From Rhizobium sp. Root1203 (GTDB lineage Bacteria > Pseudomonadota > Alphaproteobacteria > Rhizobiales > Rhizobiaceae), in the NCBI RefSeq assembly GCF_001424945.1, contig NZ_LMCW01000045.1:171968-235967 (forward strand): a DNA stretch of 64,000 nt, written 5' to 3'. Made by a program: the position numbers and the translations under genes. Shown in pieces: positions 62,496 to 64,000 of this stretch (position 1 is its first letter; each line of letters opens with the position of its first letter). Below the pieces are notes generated by a model. It did not search any database. It was not told the origin of the DNA and worked only from the letters and a program-made list of their open reading frames with translations.

Positions 62496-63451
62496 CGCTT
62501 TGCCCACCCGTCGATTCGTGCAGTATGGTCCTCGACCCATTTCTTTGCGTAGTCGGCTGCCGGTTGCCGTTCCACTTCAAGCGCATAGCTCATTGCCGTC
62601 ACCTCCTCGGGCGAGAAGTCCACTCGCTCCAGGAATGCAGCTATATCGGGATGCTTTTTGCCGAATGCCGCTGCATAGGCGATGTGGAAGTGCGCGGCGT
62701 CCCAGGCCGTCGAGGCACTGGATTTGCTGATCCAAAGCGGATCGGACGCGCCGACGAGCTTCCACTTGCTGGCGTCATGTGCCGGCTCGGTGATGCGCAC
62801 GATCTTATGAAGATCGAAGATGAAATGCGGCGCGTAGCAGGCAAAGACCATCGGCTGGTTGGTAGCCACCGCCGCATCGAGCCCGGCCATGGCCACTTCC
62901 TCCTCGGCCTCGACGAGCGTCAGGTTCTTTGCATAGCCGTAAGTGTTTGCACGCACCCGCTCGATGCCGGTCGACGACCAGGTTGGCGCACCAATCCACA
63001 TCTCGCCCTTGCCGTCGCCATCCGTGTCGAGAACCTTGGTCTTTTCGGGATCGCTGAGATCGGCAATCGTCTTCAGGCCCTTTTCGGCCGCCGCCGGTGT
63101 CGCGCAGATGCCCTGCCAGGCCGGCACGCCGCGTGGGCTGAGAACAACCACGCCCTTGTCGGTAACGAACTTCTTGATGACATCGTCGAGATTCGGCCGC
63201 CATACTTCCGGGTGAATATCGACGGTGCCGCCCTCCAGGCCGACAAAGGCATTGAGCGCACCCAATTCCTGCACCTCGGCGGATACACCGAACTCCTTGG
63301 CAATAGCGATTTTCAGGATGTTGGCGGTCGCCTGTCCCGAAGGCCAGTTCGGCATTGCGATCCGAAGATCCTCGGCTTTGGCCGGCAAGGCGAACAACAG
63401 AACTGAAGAAAGAAAGGCGACGAGAAAGCCTGAACCTGTGCAGTATCTCAC
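62492..63451 (-). CDS. Betaine/choline-type ABC transporter binding protein (ProX/ChoX-like)
   Basis: 319 residues from a GTG with GGGGAAACATT upstream. Signal peptide of about 26 residues (FALPAKA-ED). OpuAC/ProX-type mature domain: RIAMPNWPSGQATANILKIA, EVWRPN, PAWQG and KNLTLVEAEEEVAMAGLDAAV, with several Trp residues that could form an aromatic box for quaternary amines. No permease or ATPase gene is adjacent, so it is an orphan binding protein here. Its stop overlaps the L,D-transpeptidase start. Confidence 0.83.
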   Translation of the reverse strand: MRYCTGSGFLVAFLSSVLLFALPAKAEDLRIAMPNWPSGQATANILKIAIAKEFGVSAEVQELGALNAFVGLEGGTVDIHPEVWRPNLDDVIKKFVTDKGVVVLSPRGVPAWQGICATPAAAEKGLKTIADLSDPEKTKVLDTDGDGKGEMWIGAPTWSSTGIERVRANTYGYAKNLTLVEAEEEVAMAGLDAAVATNQPMVFACYAPHFIFDLHKIVRITEPAHDASKWKLVGASDPLWISKSSASTAWDAAHFHIAYAAAFGKKHPDIAAFLERVDFSPEEVTAMSYALEVERQPAADYAKKWVEDHTARIDGWAKR

Positions 63452-63557
63452 AATGTTTCCCCACTAAAAGGCACTGATCGGATCGCATGCAGATACTTCA
63501 ACGCAAGGATGCATAAACGGTTTCTAATAGTCAAGCAGGGAACGACCGGCGCCGTTT

Positions 63558-64000
63558 CTAAGCCTGTATTAAGCCTTCGCTCCAGGTCTTCACGGCCATC
63601 GCCATCGTTGTCAGGTGATCGGCGGCGGAAATGCCCGAAACCGCCTTGCGAGGCTTGAGGTCGTGGTCACCGTCCTCCAGCCAGAGAATGGAAATCGCCG
63701 CCGAAAGATGGTAGCCGGCGACCTCGTCTCTCGTCCCGAACGGATCGCGCGTTCCCTGGCAGATGAGTGTGGACGTTGACAGATCGCGCAGATGCGCCGT
63801 GCGCAACTGCTCCGGCTTGCCGACGGGATGAAACGGGTAGCCAAGGCAAAGCAACCCCTCGATCTCGCCGCGCCGATAGAGATCGTCGGCCACCATGCTG
63901 CCGACCCGACCGCCCATCGACTTACCGCCGATGATTAATGGCCCGCTTGACGCAAGCGCGCTTACTGCGGCCCGGTATTCTTCGATCAGGGTGTCGGCTC
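63558..64000 (-). CDS. Alpha/beta hydrolase (KANL3/Tex30-like), C-terminal part
   Basis: The frame stays open to the right edge, so the N-terminus is missing. The nucleophile elbow GGKSMGGRVGS lies at about 63890-63925, then LCLGYPFHPVGKPEQLRTAHL, acid residue in TLICQGTRDPFGTRDE and a final His in LEDGDHDLKPRK complete a serine-hydrolase triad. This set of motifs is that of the KANL3/Tex30 (COG3571) family, dienelactone-hydrolase-like esterases of unknown substrate. Confidence 0.85.
   Translation of the reverse strand, partial: ADTLIEEYRAAVSALASSGPLIIGGKSMGGRVGSMVADDLYRRGEIEGLLCLGYPFHPVGKPEQLRTAHLRDLSTSTLICQGTRDPFGTRDEVAGYHLSAAISILWLEDGDHDLKPRKAVSGISAADHLTTMAMAVKTWSEGLIQA

Overview
This window is high-GC chromosomal DNA of an alphaproteobacterium, most probably a Rhizobiaceae (Sinorhizobium/Ensifer or close Rhizobium type). 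The grounds are the smo/mtlK polyol operon, the run emrAB-TetR ... gltX-lysS, several rhizobial-type palindromic intergenic repeats, and the number of LacI, SorC, AraC, TetR and GntR regulators next to small catabolic operons. I see no rRNA, tRNA, CRISPR array, prophage or insertion sequence. This reads as ordinary core and metabolic chromosome with local gene decay.

Layout. 1-2128: emrB (cut by the window edge) and emrA, divergent from a TetR regulator over two palindromes. 2230-9110: AraC/GyrI-like regulator, TerC membrane protein, acetyltransferase, a PhyH-type oxygenase with a divergent AraC regulator, glutathione peroxidase and an SLC13 transporter. 9304-12360: gltX and lysS. 12667-20525: an anchored protein of unknown function, then LysR and a ydcSTUV-patD-like putrescine uptake and oxidation operon, then a DUF1328 peptide behind an EcfG-like promoter. 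20565-25671: DUF1345 protein, SDR and lactonase-like amidohydrolase (divergent), transaldolase and a SorC regulator (divergent). 25842-34271: a small orphan ORF, a frameshifted aldo/keto reductase, an Ada-like alkyltransferase, DUF2244, nth, TetR/glyoxalase pair, EI24 protein, RpiR regulator and an ArsR-SRPBCC-DUF1801-DUF1801 operon.

34291-43515 (minus strand) is a complete polyol regulon: SorC regulator, smoE-smoF-smoG-smoK, mtlK, a HAD phosphatase and a FGGY pentulose kinase. It has a good promoter, TGCTC/GAGCA inverted repeats and an internal terminator after smoE. The sorbitol dehydrogenase gene smoS, expected between smoK and mtlK, is absent. 43753-46739 is a two-component system followed by a ROK kinase. 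46964-51939 is an autoregulated TetR-adaptor-RND pump operon with a 13-bp inverted-repeat operator.

52040-64000: membrane protein, OsmC, a decayed GntR regulator fused by ATGA overlap to dgoD (galactonate dehydratase), SDR, class III adenylate cyclase, a LacI regulator divergent from a PhyH-oxygenase/SDR/SMP-30 operon, a small lipoprotein, an L,D-transpeptidase translationally coupled to an orphan betaine-type binding protein, and the C-terminal part of an alpha/beta hydrolase running off the right edge.

No single dramatic new machine is visible. The best leads are the LacI-controlled PhyH-SDR-lactonase cassette, the binding protein/L,D-transpeptidase coupling, the intact operator in front of a broken GntR gene, the smo operon variant without smoS, and the Shine-Dalgarno hairpin of the alkyltransferase.
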